Positions 9,897-18,752 of a stretch of 64,000 nt of DNA are shown here, piece after piece. Numbering within the stretch: the first letter of the stretch is position 1; each line of letters begins with the position of its first letter. A program made the translations under genes and the position numbers. The notes beneath the pieces are model-generated. The model was not told the origin of the DNA. It ran no database searches and saw nothing but the letters and a program-made list of their open reading frames with translations. Source of the DNA: Paraglaciecola mesophila (GTDB taxonomy: Bacteria; Pseudomonadota; Gammaproteobacteria; Enterobacterales; Alteromonadaceae); the NCBI RefSeq assembly GCF_009906955.1, contig NZ_CP047656.1, forward strand, positions 2,627,001-2,691,000. The letters are read 5' to 3'.

Positions 9897-11255
9897 ATGG
9901 GCAAAACCACAAAGTATCTGATTATCTACGTGAGCATCATCCTTCTACTCATCGGTACCGCGATAGAACTCGCACACGCCGAAACTCAAGATGAGCCCCC
10001 AGTAGAATTACATCAAGCGAAGCTTGACCAAATGCTTGCGCCAATCGCTTTGTATCCTGATGCACTGCTGTCACATATCCTAATTGCAGCCACCTACCCT
10101 TTAGAGGTTGTTCAGGCGGCTCGCTGGCGAGACGAACACGCTAACTTGTCTGAGCAGCAAGCACTCGATCTCGCTGAACAGCAAGACTGGGACCCTAGCG
10201 TTATTGCCCTTACTCCGTTCAAAGAGTTACTTGAGCGTATGAGTAAAGATTTAAACTGGTTACAAGACTTAGGTGATGCATTTTTAGCGAATGAAGCTCA
10301 AGTGCTAGATAGCGTGCAAACACTTCGCAGCCGTGCCTATGCCAAGGGCAACTTGCATGACAACCCATATCAAAGCGTTGAACGAGAACAAGAAAAAATA
10401 GTGATACACAGCGTTGAGCGTGAAACTGTTTACGTGCCGTTTTATGACACCCGCGTTGTGTACGGCGATTGGTGGTGGACAGTCCACCAGCCTATTTACT
10501 GGCGCTCACCGCGACATTACACTTATCACTCTGGGTTTCATTGGAGCCCGCGTTTTCATATCAGCGCAGGTTTCTTTTTTGGCGGTTTTCACTGGCGCAA
10601 CAACCATGTCGTAATCAATAACGACTATCGCTATCGTCGCTCGAATCACAGATACATCTACAACAAAGTCCGCCAGTACCCGCGATGGCAGCATAACCGT
10701 CACCATAGACGCACGGTTAAGTATCACAATGGTTACAAAAACAAACATAAGCGCACCATAGTGAGTCGCAATTATGAAAGCCAAAACCAGGGTCGCCAGC
10801 AAAAACAGGTGCTATCGCGATTAAAGCACAAAGAGATTCAATCTAATCGCGGTGTTTATAACACTAAGCGCAACGTGCAGCATAAGTCTGAACGTTTCGA
10901 TAAGAAAGCGACATCAACAAGCAGACGGTCGATTAACACCGGTCAACACAAAGTAAAAACAGATCGCATCAGCAAGCATCAGCGTGCGTCGCGGGGTGAC
11001 ACGAACCACAATCGTTTGAATACGCCGTATAAGGCGGTAAAACAAGCACCGGCTAAACACGCTAGAAGCCAGCAAGCTCGTAACCAACAGGTTCTCAATC
11101 AACAGGCAAATGTGCATAAAAAGGTGCACAAAAAGGTACAGCGTATGTCGTCATCAAAGCAGCAACACAGAGCGCAGTCGAGTATGCGTAAGCACGCAAG
11201 CCGAGCGGCAAATTCGAATTCAGGAAAGTTTAAAGCAAGAAGGGTAGAACCTTAG
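9897..11255 (+). CDS. DUF3300 domain protein with long basic, His-rich tail
   Basis: A 452-residue protein. The ATG at 9897 has a GAGG-type ribosome site seven bases before it, so I prefer it over the TTG at 9885. A signal peptide (to about residue 30) is followed by the DUF3300 domain (about 40-190), marked by LAPIALYPDALLSHILIAAT and ARWRDEHANLSEQQALDLAE. From about residue 195 the composition changes: an aromatic and His-rich stretch (WRSPRHYTYHSGFHWSPRFH), then 200 residues rich in K, R, H, Q, N and S with almost no acids. The tail is probably disordered and may bind nucleic acid or anionic envelope polymer. Function is unknown. Confidence 0.88.
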   Translation: MGKTTKYLIIYVSIILLLIGTAIELAHAETQDEPPVELHQAKLDQMLAPIALYPDALLSHILIAATYPLEVVQAARWRDEHANLSEQQALDLAEQQDWDPSVIALTPFKELLERMSKDLNWLQDLGDAFLANEAQVLDSVQTLRSRAYAKGNLHDNPYQSVEREQEKIVIHSVERETVYVPFYDTRVVYGDWWWTVHQPIYWRSPRHYTYHSGFHWSPRFHISAGFFFGGFHWRNNHVVINNDYRYRRSNHRYIYNKVRQYPRWQHNRHHRRTVKYHNGYKNKHKRTIVSRNYESQNQGRQQKQVLSRLKHKEIQSNRGVYNTKRNVQHKSERFDKKATSTSRRSINTGQHKVKTDRISKHQRASRGDTNHNRLNTPYKAVKQAPAKHARSQQARNQQVLNQQANVHKKVHKKVQRMSSSKQQHRAQSSMRKHASRAANSNSGKFKARRVEP

Positions 11256-11318
11256 GATTTGCTTAATCGCCAGAAAAGGCTTTAGAGGTAGGCGGAGGTA
11301 TTCAACAAAAGAAAGCTA

Positions 11319-11343
11319 AAATAGCCTGCAGGGCAGGCTATTT
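11319..11343. terminator. Bidirectional terminator between DUF3300 and DUF3718 genes
   Basis: Perfect 11-base arms aaatagcctgc (11319-11329) and gcaggctattt (11333-11343) around a three-base loop, placed between two convergent genes. A and T bases flank both sides, so it can serve either strand. Confidence 0.8.
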
Positions 11344-11374
11344 GCCTATGCTGAATGAGGTATCGGACAACCTC

Positions 11375-11695
11375 TTATGCATTGTTTTTAGTCTTTAGGT
11401 AAGCACTAACTTGTGATGCTTCACGCTGTTCTGAGAATTTAATCAAATCAACACCGTTACATTTCATACCATCAGCAGATACAAGCTTACGAAGAACATC
11501 ATTAGAGCTTGCAGCAACTTGACCAACTTTACCGCGTAAGCTGCGCTTAAGCATACCAAGGTCATCATTTACTACCGCTTTACAGAAGCTAGAGTATTCA
11601 CTATCACCTGCGAAACGAACTTTGCTGCTTGATTCCATGGCAGCACTTGCATTAAAAGCTGTCAACGCGACTAAAGATATAAGTACTTTTTTCAT
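11375..11695 (-). CDS. DUF3718 family small exported protein
   Basis: A 106-residue protein with a Sec signal peptide (MKKVLISLVALTAFNASA). The mature part has two cysteines about 55 residues apart (FCKAVVNDD and MKCNGVDLI), which probably form a disulfide, and the motif CNG-DLIKF typical of DUF3718 proteins of Alteromonadales. The assignment is from memory of the family; no function is known. It is monocistronic and convergent with the DUF3300 gene. Confidence 0.75.
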   Translation of the reverse strand: MKKVLISLVALTAFNASAAMESSSKVRFAGDSEYSSFCKAVVNDDLGMLKRSLRGKVGQVAASSNDVLRKLVSADGMKCNGVDLIKFSEQREASQVSAYLKTKNNA

Positions 11696-12196
11696 GGTTT
11701 ACTCCAAATATATGTTTGCTAATTAGGTGTACTACAGGTTCTGCCTGCCAATAAAATATCCATGATTTTGATGATCATGTCTGTGGTTTTATTGTTCGAA
11801 ACTAGTAAAAAGCATGTAAAACAAGGAGTTACACAAAAATAACATTTATAAGCCATTGAATTAAAACAATATTTTTAATTTATATATACCCATAAGTGAA
11901 ATGAATATTCCTATTTATTCCAAAAACGTCTGCTTAAAACTGAAAGTCACAACAACTAAAAATCAAAAATAGAACAAAATATGAACGAATTGTGGGATTA
12001 AAGGTGATTTTACAGGTTAAAATGTTGTTAAATTACAAAATATGTAGTTTTTATTACACGCTGAGATGGGTATTTATTGCTAGTTAGGCCTTCGCTGAAA
12101 TAATTTCTGTATAAATTTATAAGTAAACAATCAAAATTCACAAGACCCGCCTGATGGTTATCATTATACTCCGCGAATATTGAGCAACTTTATATT
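11696..12196. other. 501-base AT-rich intergenic region
   Basis: This lies between the divergent DUF3718 and aguA genes. It is clearly AT-rich and I see no ORF, tRNA or riboswitch in it. An inverted repeat catgat/atcatg (11761-11766 and 11774-11779) lies about 66 bases upstream of the DUF3718 start, and a weak Fur-box-like sequence (12150-12168) lies upstream of aguA. Both genes must have their promoters here, but I cannot place them confidently. Confidence 0.5.
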
Positions 12197-13264
12197 GTGA
12201 TGGTAAATTCTATGCGATTACTTCCCGAATGGGCGCCTCAAGAAGCGATTATTCTTGCTTGGCCTGACCACAAAACCGATTGGCAGCCTTGGCTTGCAGA
12301 TGTTAGGCAAGTTTATTTGACGATCATTGCCACGCTTAACCGGGCTGGTACTGGCGTGATACTGCTTATTCGTGATGAAGAGCTCTCAACATTTACTTCC
12401 TTGAGCAAAGATTTTGCTCAGCCTATCGATCGGGTTTTGTTAGTACGCGCCGATTATAATGACACTTGGGTGCGAGATTATGGCTTCTTGACTTGCCACA
12501 GTTCAGGCGGCATGCAACCAATTGAGTTTAATTTTAACGGTTGGGGCAATAAGTTCGACGCTAAAAAGGACAACCAAATAAATCAGCACGTCTTGGCAAG
12601 CTTATGTCGTTTACCACTGCAAAGTTTTGATGTGGTGGCTGAGGGCGGTGCATTAGAAATTGATGATGCAGGGGTGTTGTTGTCGACGGAGTTTTGTTTA
12701 TCGAACCCTGAGCGCAATGGTGATATGACGATGTCACAGTATCGCGGTGCCTTCAAAGTTGCCCTCGGTGCGAAAAGCGTGCATATATTTAAGCATGGGC
12801 ATTTAGAAGGTGATGACACGGATGGTCATATTGATACCCTAGTACGCTTCACGCCTGATGATGGTGTGGTAGTCCAGTCTGCATTCAATGTGCCCGAAGA
12901 CTCGCACCATGCAGGCTTAGCAGCGCTTGTAGCAGAGTGCCGTGAGGCATTACCAGAGCATAAAATATTCGAATTGCCTTTACCTAGCGTGTTCAATCAG
13001 CAAGGCGAGCGTTTGCCTGCATCTTATGCAAACTACTTGATAAATAATAAACAGATCTTATGTCCTGTATATCAACAACCACAAGATGATCTCGCCATGG
13101 AAGTGATGGCGAAAGCCTATCCAGGGCATATCATAGTGCCAATTAACTGCTTACCTCTAGTACAGCAATTTGGTAGCTTGCACTGCATTAGCATGCAAGT
13201 ACCTGTGAATACATTAACCTTTGATATCAGTAAAAAACTAGCAACAGGAGTCAGTGAGTTATGA
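12197..13264 (+). CDS. aguA: Agmatine deiminase
   Basis: A 355-residue enzyme of the PPAD-like guanidino-modifying superfamily that converts agmatine to N-carbamoylputrescine and ammonia. Motifs are LPEWAPQEAIILAWP at the start, DYNDTWVRDYG near residue 95, AEGGALEIDD near 150, HGHLEGDDTDGHIDTLVRF near 200 with the catalytic Asp and His, and GSLHCIS near 325 holding the nucleophilic Cys. The start is ambiguous (GTG 12197, ATG 12200 or ATG 12212). It overlaps aguB by four bases (ATGA), so the two are translationally coupled and form the agmatine route to putrescine. Confidence 0.95.
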   Translation: MMVNSMRLLPEWAPQEAIILAWPDHKTDWQPWLADVRQVYLTIIATLNRAGTGVILLIRDEELSTFTSLSKDFAQPIDRVLLVRADYNDTWVRDYGFLTCHSSGGMQPIEFNFNGWGNKFDAKKDNQINQHVLASLCRLPLQSFDVVAEGGALEIDDAGVLLSTEFCLSNPERNGDMTMSQYRGAFKVALGAKSVHIFKHGHLEGDDTDGHIDTLVRFTPDDGVVVQSAFNVPEDSHHAGLAALVAECREALPEHKIFELPLPSVFNQQGERLPASYANYLINNKQILCPVYQQPQDDLAMEVMAKAYPGHIIVPINCLPLVQQFGSLHCISMQVPVNTLTFDISKKLATGVSEL

Positions 13265-14169
13265 GTCGCACCCCGCAAACCGCTAAAACCCTTAAAGTAG
13301 GGGTTGTTCAGCAGGCGGTTGCCAATAATGACAAGCAATTAAGTTGGCAACGTAGCGCTGAGCAAGTCACCAAACTCGCCGAACAAGGCTGTGAATTAGT
13401 GATGCTGCAAGAGCTACACAGCACCTTGTATTTCTGCCAACAAGAAAACACTGATTTTTTCGATTTGGCTGAGCCAATACCAGGACCTGCCACGGACTAC
13501 TTTGCCGAGCTAGCTGCCAAGTTAGATATAGTGCTAATTACCTCTTTGTTTGAAAAACGCGGCTCTGGCTTGTATCACAATACTGCTGTGGTGTTTGATC
13601 GCCAACTAGGCATGGTGGGTAAATATCGTAAGATGCACATTCCGGACGATCCGGGCTTTTACGAGAAATTTTACTTCACACCAGGTGATATGGGCTTTGA
13701 ACCTATCCAAACCAGTGTTGGCAAACTAGGGGTGCTTGTTTGCTGGGATCAGTGGTACCCAGAAGCGGCCCGTTTAATGGCGATGCGCGGTGCCGACATG
13801 CTGTTTTACCCCACAGCCATTGGTTGGGACCCTGCGGATACCGAGGACGAACAGCAACGCCAATTTGGCGCTTGGCAGACCATACAACGCTCTCATGCCG
13901 TCGCTAATTCGGTGCCGGTTATTGTGGCAAACCGCACTGGCTTTGAAGCCTCACCGGTAGAGGGCGATAACGGCATTCAATTCTGGGGGCAAAGTTTCAT
14001 CGCTGGCCCACAGGGAGAAATTCTGGCACAAGCCGATGCAGACAGTGAGCAAAACCTGATGGTTGAACTAGACTTGGCTCGCACAGAACAGGTTAAACGT
14101 ATTTGGCCGTATTTCCGTGACCGCCGTATTGATGCATACGATGATATGACTAAGCGCTGGCGCGACTAA
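13261..14169 (+). CDS. aguB: N-carbamoylputrescine amidase
   Basis: A 302-residue nitrilase-superfamily enzyme that hydrolyses N-carbamoylputrescine to putrescine, CO2 and ammonia. The catalytic triad is visible: Glu in MLQELHST near residue 47, Lys in KYRKMHIPDDPG near 122 and Cys in VCWDQWYPEAARL near 160. The phrase FYEKFYFTPGD is characteristic of the AguB subgroup. It overlaps aguA by four bases and is followed by a strong terminator, so the operon has only these two genes. Confidence 0.96.
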   Translation: MSRTPQTAKTLKVGVVQQAVANNDKQLSWQRSAEQVTKLAEQGCELVMLQELHSTLYFCQQENTDFFDLAEPIPGPATDYFAELAAKLDIVLITSLFEKRGSGLYHNTAVVFDRQLGMVGKYRKMHIPDDPGFYEKFYFTPGDMGFEPIQTSVGKLGVLVCWDQWYPEAARLMAMRGADMLFYPTAIGWDPADTEDEQQRQFGAWQTIQRSHAVANSVPVIVANRTGFEASPVEGDNGIQFWGQSFIAGPQGEILAQADADSEQNLMVELDLARTEQVKRIWPYFRDRRIDAYDDMTKRWRD

Positions 14170-14185
14170 ATAGCCCGCTGCGTAA

Positions 14186-14223
14186 AATAAAGCCCCATTG
14201 TGCATAAACACTGGGGCTTTATT
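14186..14223. terminator. Bidirectional terminator after aguB
   Basis: A 16-base imperfect stem (14186-14201 with 14208-14223, one mismatch) has the core gcccca/tggggc flanked by A and T runs. It lies between the convergent aguB and dehydratase genes. Confidence 0.85.
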
Positions 14224-14238
14224 GTATTGGTTAGAAAA

Positions 14239-15255
14239 TTAAATCACAGATGCTAACGGTACGCTCGGTAAGCTTGGCTGATGAATTAAATGATCATCTT
14301 GCCATATCTGCTGCATCTTTTGCGCATCAATATTCCCGCCAGATAAAATCACCACCACTTTTTGTGGTGTGTTTTGCTTGGCTAGGAAGTTGACCACGCC
14401 GTGCATACTCATCGCGCTCGTTGGCTCGATATGAAGCTTCAATAAATGCTGCAGCCATTGGGTCCAGTAGGCGATTGGCGTTTCGTCCACCTCGTAAAAG
14501 CCATCCAATTGCTGAATAAGCGGATAGGTATGTTCGCCAATTGCAGGCGTTGCAGCCCCATCAGCAAGGGTTTTAGCCGGTGTAGTTAAACGCTGTATAC
14601 TGCCTAAACGCAATGATTGCGCTGCATCATTGCCAGCCAATGGTTCACAGGCTATTACTTTCGTTTGCGGGCTGTTATGTCTTGCTGCAATCAAGCTACC
14701 CGAGGCCAATCCCCCGCCGCCGCAAGGCATAAATAACGCATTTACATCAGAAGTTTGCTCGAAAATTTCAGCAGCTACTGTGCCCTGCCCTGCAATGACA
14801 TCAGGATGGTTAAATGGCGGGATCCATAACGTACCTGGCTCTTGGGCTGCTTGCTCCACCGCGAGGTCTGCTTCATCCCGTAACGGAAATAAACGTAACT
14901 CCGCCCCATAAGAGCGTGTAGCGGCAGCTTTAATTTTCGAAATGTTTTGCGCGCTAAAAATTGTCACTGGAATATGAAACAAAGAAGCTGCATAGGCTAC
15001 AGCCTGAGCGTGATTGCCAGAGCTACTTGCCACTACTCGGTGAATGGATTGCTTCTGCTGCCTTGCATGCAAAAGTGTATTTAAGGCACCGCGTAACTTA
15101 AATGCACCTGTACGCTGCAGACACTCTGTTTTAAATAGCACCTCGTGCCCTAGCCAATGATTCAGTAACGCAGACGTCATTAAGTCGGGCTTACGCACAT
15201 AGCTTGCAATACGTTTTCTTGCCGCGCTGATATCTGCAAAAGTCACTTCATGCAT
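14239..15255 (-). CDS. PLP-dependent threonine/serine dehydratase family protein
   Basis: A 338-residue fold-type II PLP enzyme. The PLP lysine is in RTGAFKLRGALN near residue 53, the substrate loop is SSSGNHAQAVAYAA near 83 and the phosphate loop is PCGGGGLASG near 180. There is no C-terminal ACT-like regulatory domain, so it is of the catabolic TdcB/serine racemase type rather than biosynthetic IlvA. It would deaminate threonine or serine to a keto acid, or racemise serine. An AAGGAG ribosome site precedes the ATG by about ten bases. It is monocistronic. Confidence 0.88.
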   Translation of the reverse strand: MHEVTFADISAARKRIASYVRKPDLMTSALLNHWLGHEVLFKTECLQRTGAFKLRGALNTLLHARQQKQSIHRVVASSSGNHAQAVAYAASLFHIPVTIFSAQNISKIKAAATRSYGAELRLFPLRDEADLAVEQAAQEPGTLWIPPFNHPDVIAGQGTVAAEIFEQTSDVNALFMPCGGGGLASGSLIAARHNSPQTKVIACEPLAGNDAAQSLRLGSIQRLTTPAKTLADGAATPAIGEHTYPLIQQLDGFYEVDETPIAYWTQWLQHLLKLHIEPTSAMSMHGVVNFLAKQNTPQKVVVILSGGNIDAQKMQQIWQDDHLIHQPSLPSVPLASVI

Positions 15256-15374
15256 GTTCCATTAACTCCTTAAAATATGGACCAGCATGCACTTTAACAT
15301 GGGCTATTATTCGTTATCAGTTCTCTTTTAAGCCAAAATCGGTTTTACTAGGAAAAAACAAAACGGAGAATAAT

Positions 15375-15749
15375 ATGGGATTACTCGATGCCATTATGGG
15401 CAACGCGTCTGAAATAGATGTTAGTGAAGTGAGCGAAGAATTGGCGCCAATTATCGGTGCCACTGAAGAGGTTCAACAAGTGTTCAAAGTTGTACGTGAT
15501 ATGTACGTATTCACTAATAAACGCTTACTACTGATTGATAAACAAGGTTTAACTGGCCGAAAAGTGGATTATCACTCGATCCCATACCGGGCAATCACTC
15601 AGTTTAAAATTGAAACTGCTGGACATTTTGATTTAGACGCAGAAATAAAAATTTGGGTATCAGGGCAAGATCAACCCATTGAGAAAGAGCTTAAAAAAGA
15701 CACCGTTGTCGGTATTCAGCAAACCCTTGCAACTCACATGTTTGCGTAG
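15375..15749 (+). CDS. Bacterial PH-domain protein (YvbH-like)
   Basis: A 124-residue soluble protein. The central pattern VFKVVRDMYVFTNKRLLLID, then KVDYHSIPYRAITQFKIETA and a C-terminal helix, is the bacterial pleckstrin-homology fold (bPH_1 group). Such proteins are usually small, cytoplasmic and of unknown role. A good ribosome site (cggag) precedes the ATG. It is single, between a divergent dehydratase gene and the convergent DPP IV gene. Confidence 0.85.
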   Translation: MGLLDAIMGNASEIDVSEVSEELAPIIGATEEVQQVFKVVRDMYVFTNKRLLLIDKQGLTGRKVDYHSIPYRAITQFKIETAGHFDLDAEIKIWVSGQDQPIEKELKKDTVVGIQQTLATHMFA

Positions 15750-15774
15750 TTCCATACATATCTAGGCTCAAATA

Positions 15775-15801
15775 AAAACGGCGACTCACAGTCGCCGTTT
15801 T
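15775..15801. terminator. Strong bidirectional terminator
   Basis: Perfect 12-base arms aaaacggcgact (15775-15786) and agtcgccgtttt (15790-15801) around a three-base loop, with T-rich sequence after it on the plus strand and A-rich sequence before it. It separates the convergent PH-domain and DPP IV genes. Confidence 0.9.
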
Positions 15802-15830
15802 AGTTTTTCATTCGCTAGCTAATTTCAGGT

Positions 15831-18038
15831 CTATTTCATATCAAAATGACGATTGAAAAAGTTAGTAATTGTGTGAAACAAATGTATACCGGTTTGCTTG
15901 CCACGAATACTGTGCTTTTTACCCGGGTAATCCATACTTTCAAATGGGATCGCTAAATCCTGTAAATGTTTATACAGCTTGGTGCTGTTGGTAAACAATA
16001 CGTTGTCATCGGCCATGCCATGGTAAATCATCAAATCACCGGTTAAATTTTTCGCATATGGGAAAACCGATGACGCGATATAAGCATCTTTATCTTTTTT
16101 AGGATTGCCCATATAACGCTCAGTGTAATGGGTATCGTATAACGCCCAATCTGTCACTGGCGCGCCAGCAACACCTGCCTTGAAAAATTCACCAGCTTTA
16201 AACATGCTCATTAGCGACATATAACCGCCGTAACTGTGGCCATAAATACCGATACGTTCAGGATCAACATAAGGTAGATTCCGCAAAAATTTCACACCCG
16301 CTATTTGGTCGTCTACTTCTGTACTACCCATTTTCTTGTATAGGGGATCTTCAAAAGCTTTACCTCGATAGTTAGAGCCCCGGTTATCGACAGAAAAGAC
16401 CACATAACCTTTATTCGCCCAATATTGCATTAGTAATCCACGATTACCGCCCCAACTGTTGGTAACAACTTGCGCGTGAGGACCTCCGTATACATAAACG
16501 ATAACAGGGTGTTTGCCTTGTATTTTCTTCGGTTTATACAAACGATAATAAAGCTTTGTGCCATCGTCGCTAACAAAACTATCGAGTGTTGGCTCTACCC
16601 AGTCACTTTGCAAAGCTTTTAAGGGGTGACTCCCTTTAATCGCGTTTTCATTTAACCATGCTAGGTGCTTACCATCGGCTTGATGTAAACTGACTTGCCA
16701 TGGTGTATTCACGGTCGAGAATTTATCAACATAAACAGATGCGTCGTCACTGAAACTAGGAACATGAGTACCGCTTCGCTGACTTAGCTTTTTAATGTCT
16801 CCACCGGCGATAGATACCACATAAATATGTTGCTCAAGTGGCGTATTCGCGCGTCCGGTGAAATATACAAGACCTTGCTTTTCATCTATAGCTTCAATTT
16901 CATCTACTACCCAATCGCCTTGGGTTAATTGGCGCACCAATGTACCGTCGTTTTTATACAGATATAAATGTTTAAACCCGGTTTTTTCCGACGCCCAAAT
17001 AAAGTGTTTTTGATCGTTTAAGAAATGTAGGTCGTCATTTAGATTAACCCACGTGTTGCTCGACTCTGTAAGCAAGGTGTTTTGCTTGGCACTTTGGGTG
17101 TTAAAAGCGCGTAGCTCAAGCGTTTGTTGATCTCTGCTTTGCCATTGGTAGGTCAACGTTTGACTGTCTTTCATCCAATTCACTCTAGCAAGATAAATAT
17201 CTTGTTCTTTGCCTAAATCAACCCATTGAGTGTCGCCGCTAGCGAGATCTTTTACCGCCAGTTTGACCGTCACATTTGGGGTGCCTGCACTGGGATAGCG
17301 CTGGTTAATCATTTTGATTGAATCAGCGTATATTTCGCTACGGGTGACTTCATCAACCGGCGATTCGTCCACTTGGGTAAAGGCGATTTTGCTTTCATCT
17401 GGTGACCACCAGTAGCCTGTCATGCGGCCCATTTCTTCTTGCGCAACAAACTCTGCCATGGCGTTTTTAATTGTGCCTTTACCATCAAACGTAAGCTGTG
17501 TTTCAACCTGGGTCTTGATGTTTTTAATGAACAAGTTTTGTTCGCGAACGTAAGAAATAAAGTTCGCTTTAGGTGAAAAACGAATATCAGTTTCAAACGC
17601 GTCTGTGTCTAAGATTTTTTGTGCTTTTTCATCCCCTAAACGGAAGTAATACGCATCACCCGCTAACGGAAACAACAAAGCCTTGCCATCATCAGACCAA
17701 AAATAGTTCACAATGCCTGTTCCACTTAGACGCATGCGCTCTCGGCGCGCCTTTTCTTCATCTGATAGTGTTTCAGGGCCGCTGTGCAAATCGTCCGAGT
17801 TGAATAACATTTGGTTGTTACCCGTGGCGATATTGTATTCCCACAAATCATAACGCTCGTAATCTGTGGTTTTCCCCTGTAAAAAGGTCACGCGCTTGCC
17901 GTCGGGTGACACTTTCACACTGTTTGGAGAGCTGCCTTCTAAGGCGGGTGAGTCAAAAATTCGTTCTATCGTGAGGTTTTCAGTTGCCATTGCCGGTACC
18001 GCCAGTGAACATAACAAGATCCAAAAAAGATTTTTCAT
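15831..18038 (-). CDS. Dipeptidyl-peptidase IV, S9 family, exported
   Basis: A 735-residue prolyl dipeptidyl peptidase that removes X-Pro or X-Ala dipeptides from peptide N-termini. It has a signal peptide (residues 1-18), a beta-propeller domain to about residue 490 containing the N-terminus-binding Glu pair in VAQEEMGRMTGYWWSPD, and then an alpha/beta hydrolase domain. The catalytic residues are Ser602 in GHSYGGY, Asp677 in HGMADDN and His709 in GKKHSIRG. Length and motifs are normal for bacterial DPP IV. It probably works in the periplasm on imported peptides. Monocistronic. Confidence 0.95.
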   Translation of the reverse strand: MKNLFWILLCSLAVPAMATENLTIERIFDSPALEGSSPNSVKVSPDGKRVTFLQGKTTDYERYDLWEYNIATGNNQMLFNSDDLHSGPETLSDEEKARRERMRLSGTGIVNYFWSDDGKALLFPLAGDAYYFRLGDEKAQKILDTDAFETDIRFSPKANFISYVREQNLFIKNIKTQVETQLTFDGKGTIKNAMAEFVAQEEMGRMTGYWWSPDESKIAFTQVDESPVDEVTRSEIYADSIKMINQRYPSAGTPNVTVKLAVKDLASGDTQWVDLGKEQDIYLARVNWMKDSQTLTYQWQSRDQQTLELRAFNTQSAKQNTLLTESSNTWVNLNDDLHFLNDQKHFIWASEKTGFKHLYLYKNDGTLVRQLTQGDWVVDEIEAIDEKQGLVYFTGRANTPLEQHIYVVSIAGGDIKKLSQRSGTHVPSFSDDASVYVDKFSTVNTPWQVSLHQADGKHLAWLNENAIKGSHPLKALQSDWVEPTLDSFVSDDGTKLYYRLYKPKKIQGKHPVIVYVYGGPHAQVVTNSWGGNRGLLMQYWANKGYVVFSVDNRGSNYRGKAFEDPLYKKMGSTEVDDQIAGVKFLRNLPYVDPERIGIYGHSYGGYMSLMSMFKAGEFFKAGVAGAPVTDWALYDTHYTERYMGNPKKDKDAYIASSVFPYAKNLTGDLMIYHGMADDNVLFTNSTKLYKHLQDLAIPFESMDYPGKKHSIRGKQTGIHLFHTITNFFNRHFDMK

Positions 18039-18101
18039 TATTATCTTTATCCTTTAATCATATGCTGCGCATTGTAAAGACTTGATCCAAATAGGTAAAA
18101 C

Positions 18102-18752
18102 ATGAAGAGCAGAAATACTGCGTTAGTTTTAGGCGCAACAGGCCTGGTGGGTAAAGCTTTAGTGACACAGCTTTTGGCTGACCCTCGTTATACCAAGGTT
18201 ACGTGCTTAGTCCGAAGGCCTCTGAAACACAAGGATTACCCTGACCTAGAAGGTAAGTTAGAGCCCATCGTTATTGACTTTGACGCGCTACAAGACTACC
18301 AGGGCTATTTTAACGCTGACCATATATACGTGTGCTTAGGCACCACCATTAAACAAGCTAAAAGCAAAGCCGCCTTTCGTAAAGTCGATTTTGAATACGT
18401 GCATATAGCCGCTCAACTTGCCCGAGCACAAAAAGTGCAAAGCTTTGTATGGATATCCTCAGTAGGGGCCAATGCACAGAGTAAAAGTTTCTACTTGCGA
18501 GTCAAGGGTGAACTTGAAAACGCCATACTGAATATGTCAGGCTTACAACACCCTAGCGCAGTCCGCCCATCATTATTACTTGGGGAGCGATCAGAAGTGC
18601 GCCTAAGTGAGCGTATTGGAATTGTGTTGGCCAAGTTGATATCGCCTTTATTGTTTGGGCGCTGGGCCAAATACAAACCGGTTTCAGCGTGGCAAGTAGC
18701 AGCGCATATGATAAAGCTGCAAGACTTCTCGTCGCAAAAGGGCATTCAATGA
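18102..18752 (+). CDS. Rossmann-fold NAD(P)-binding oxidoreductase, HTATIP2-like
   Basis: A 216-residue short atypical SDR. The N-terminal cofactor loop is GATGLVGKALV at residues 9-19. Further family phrases are YVCLGTTIKQAKSKAAFRKV and FVWISSVGANAQSKSFYLRV with the SDR-like Ser and Tyr-x-x-x-Lys region. It resembles the NAD(P)H-binding group with human HTATIP2/TIP30. The substrate is unknown. Its stop overlaps the trmN start by four bases (ATGA), so they are co-expressed. Confidence 0.85.
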   Translation: MKSRNTALVLGATGLVGKALVTQLLADPRYTKVTCLVRRPLKHKDYPDLEGKLEPIVIDFDALQDYQGYFNADHIYVCLGTTIKQAKSKAAFRKVDFEYVHIAAQLARAQKVQSFVWISSVGANAQSKSFYLRVKGELENAILNMSGLQHPSAVRPSLLLGERSEVRLSERIGIVLAKLISPLLFGRWAKYKPVSAWQVAAHMIKLQDFSSQKGIQ

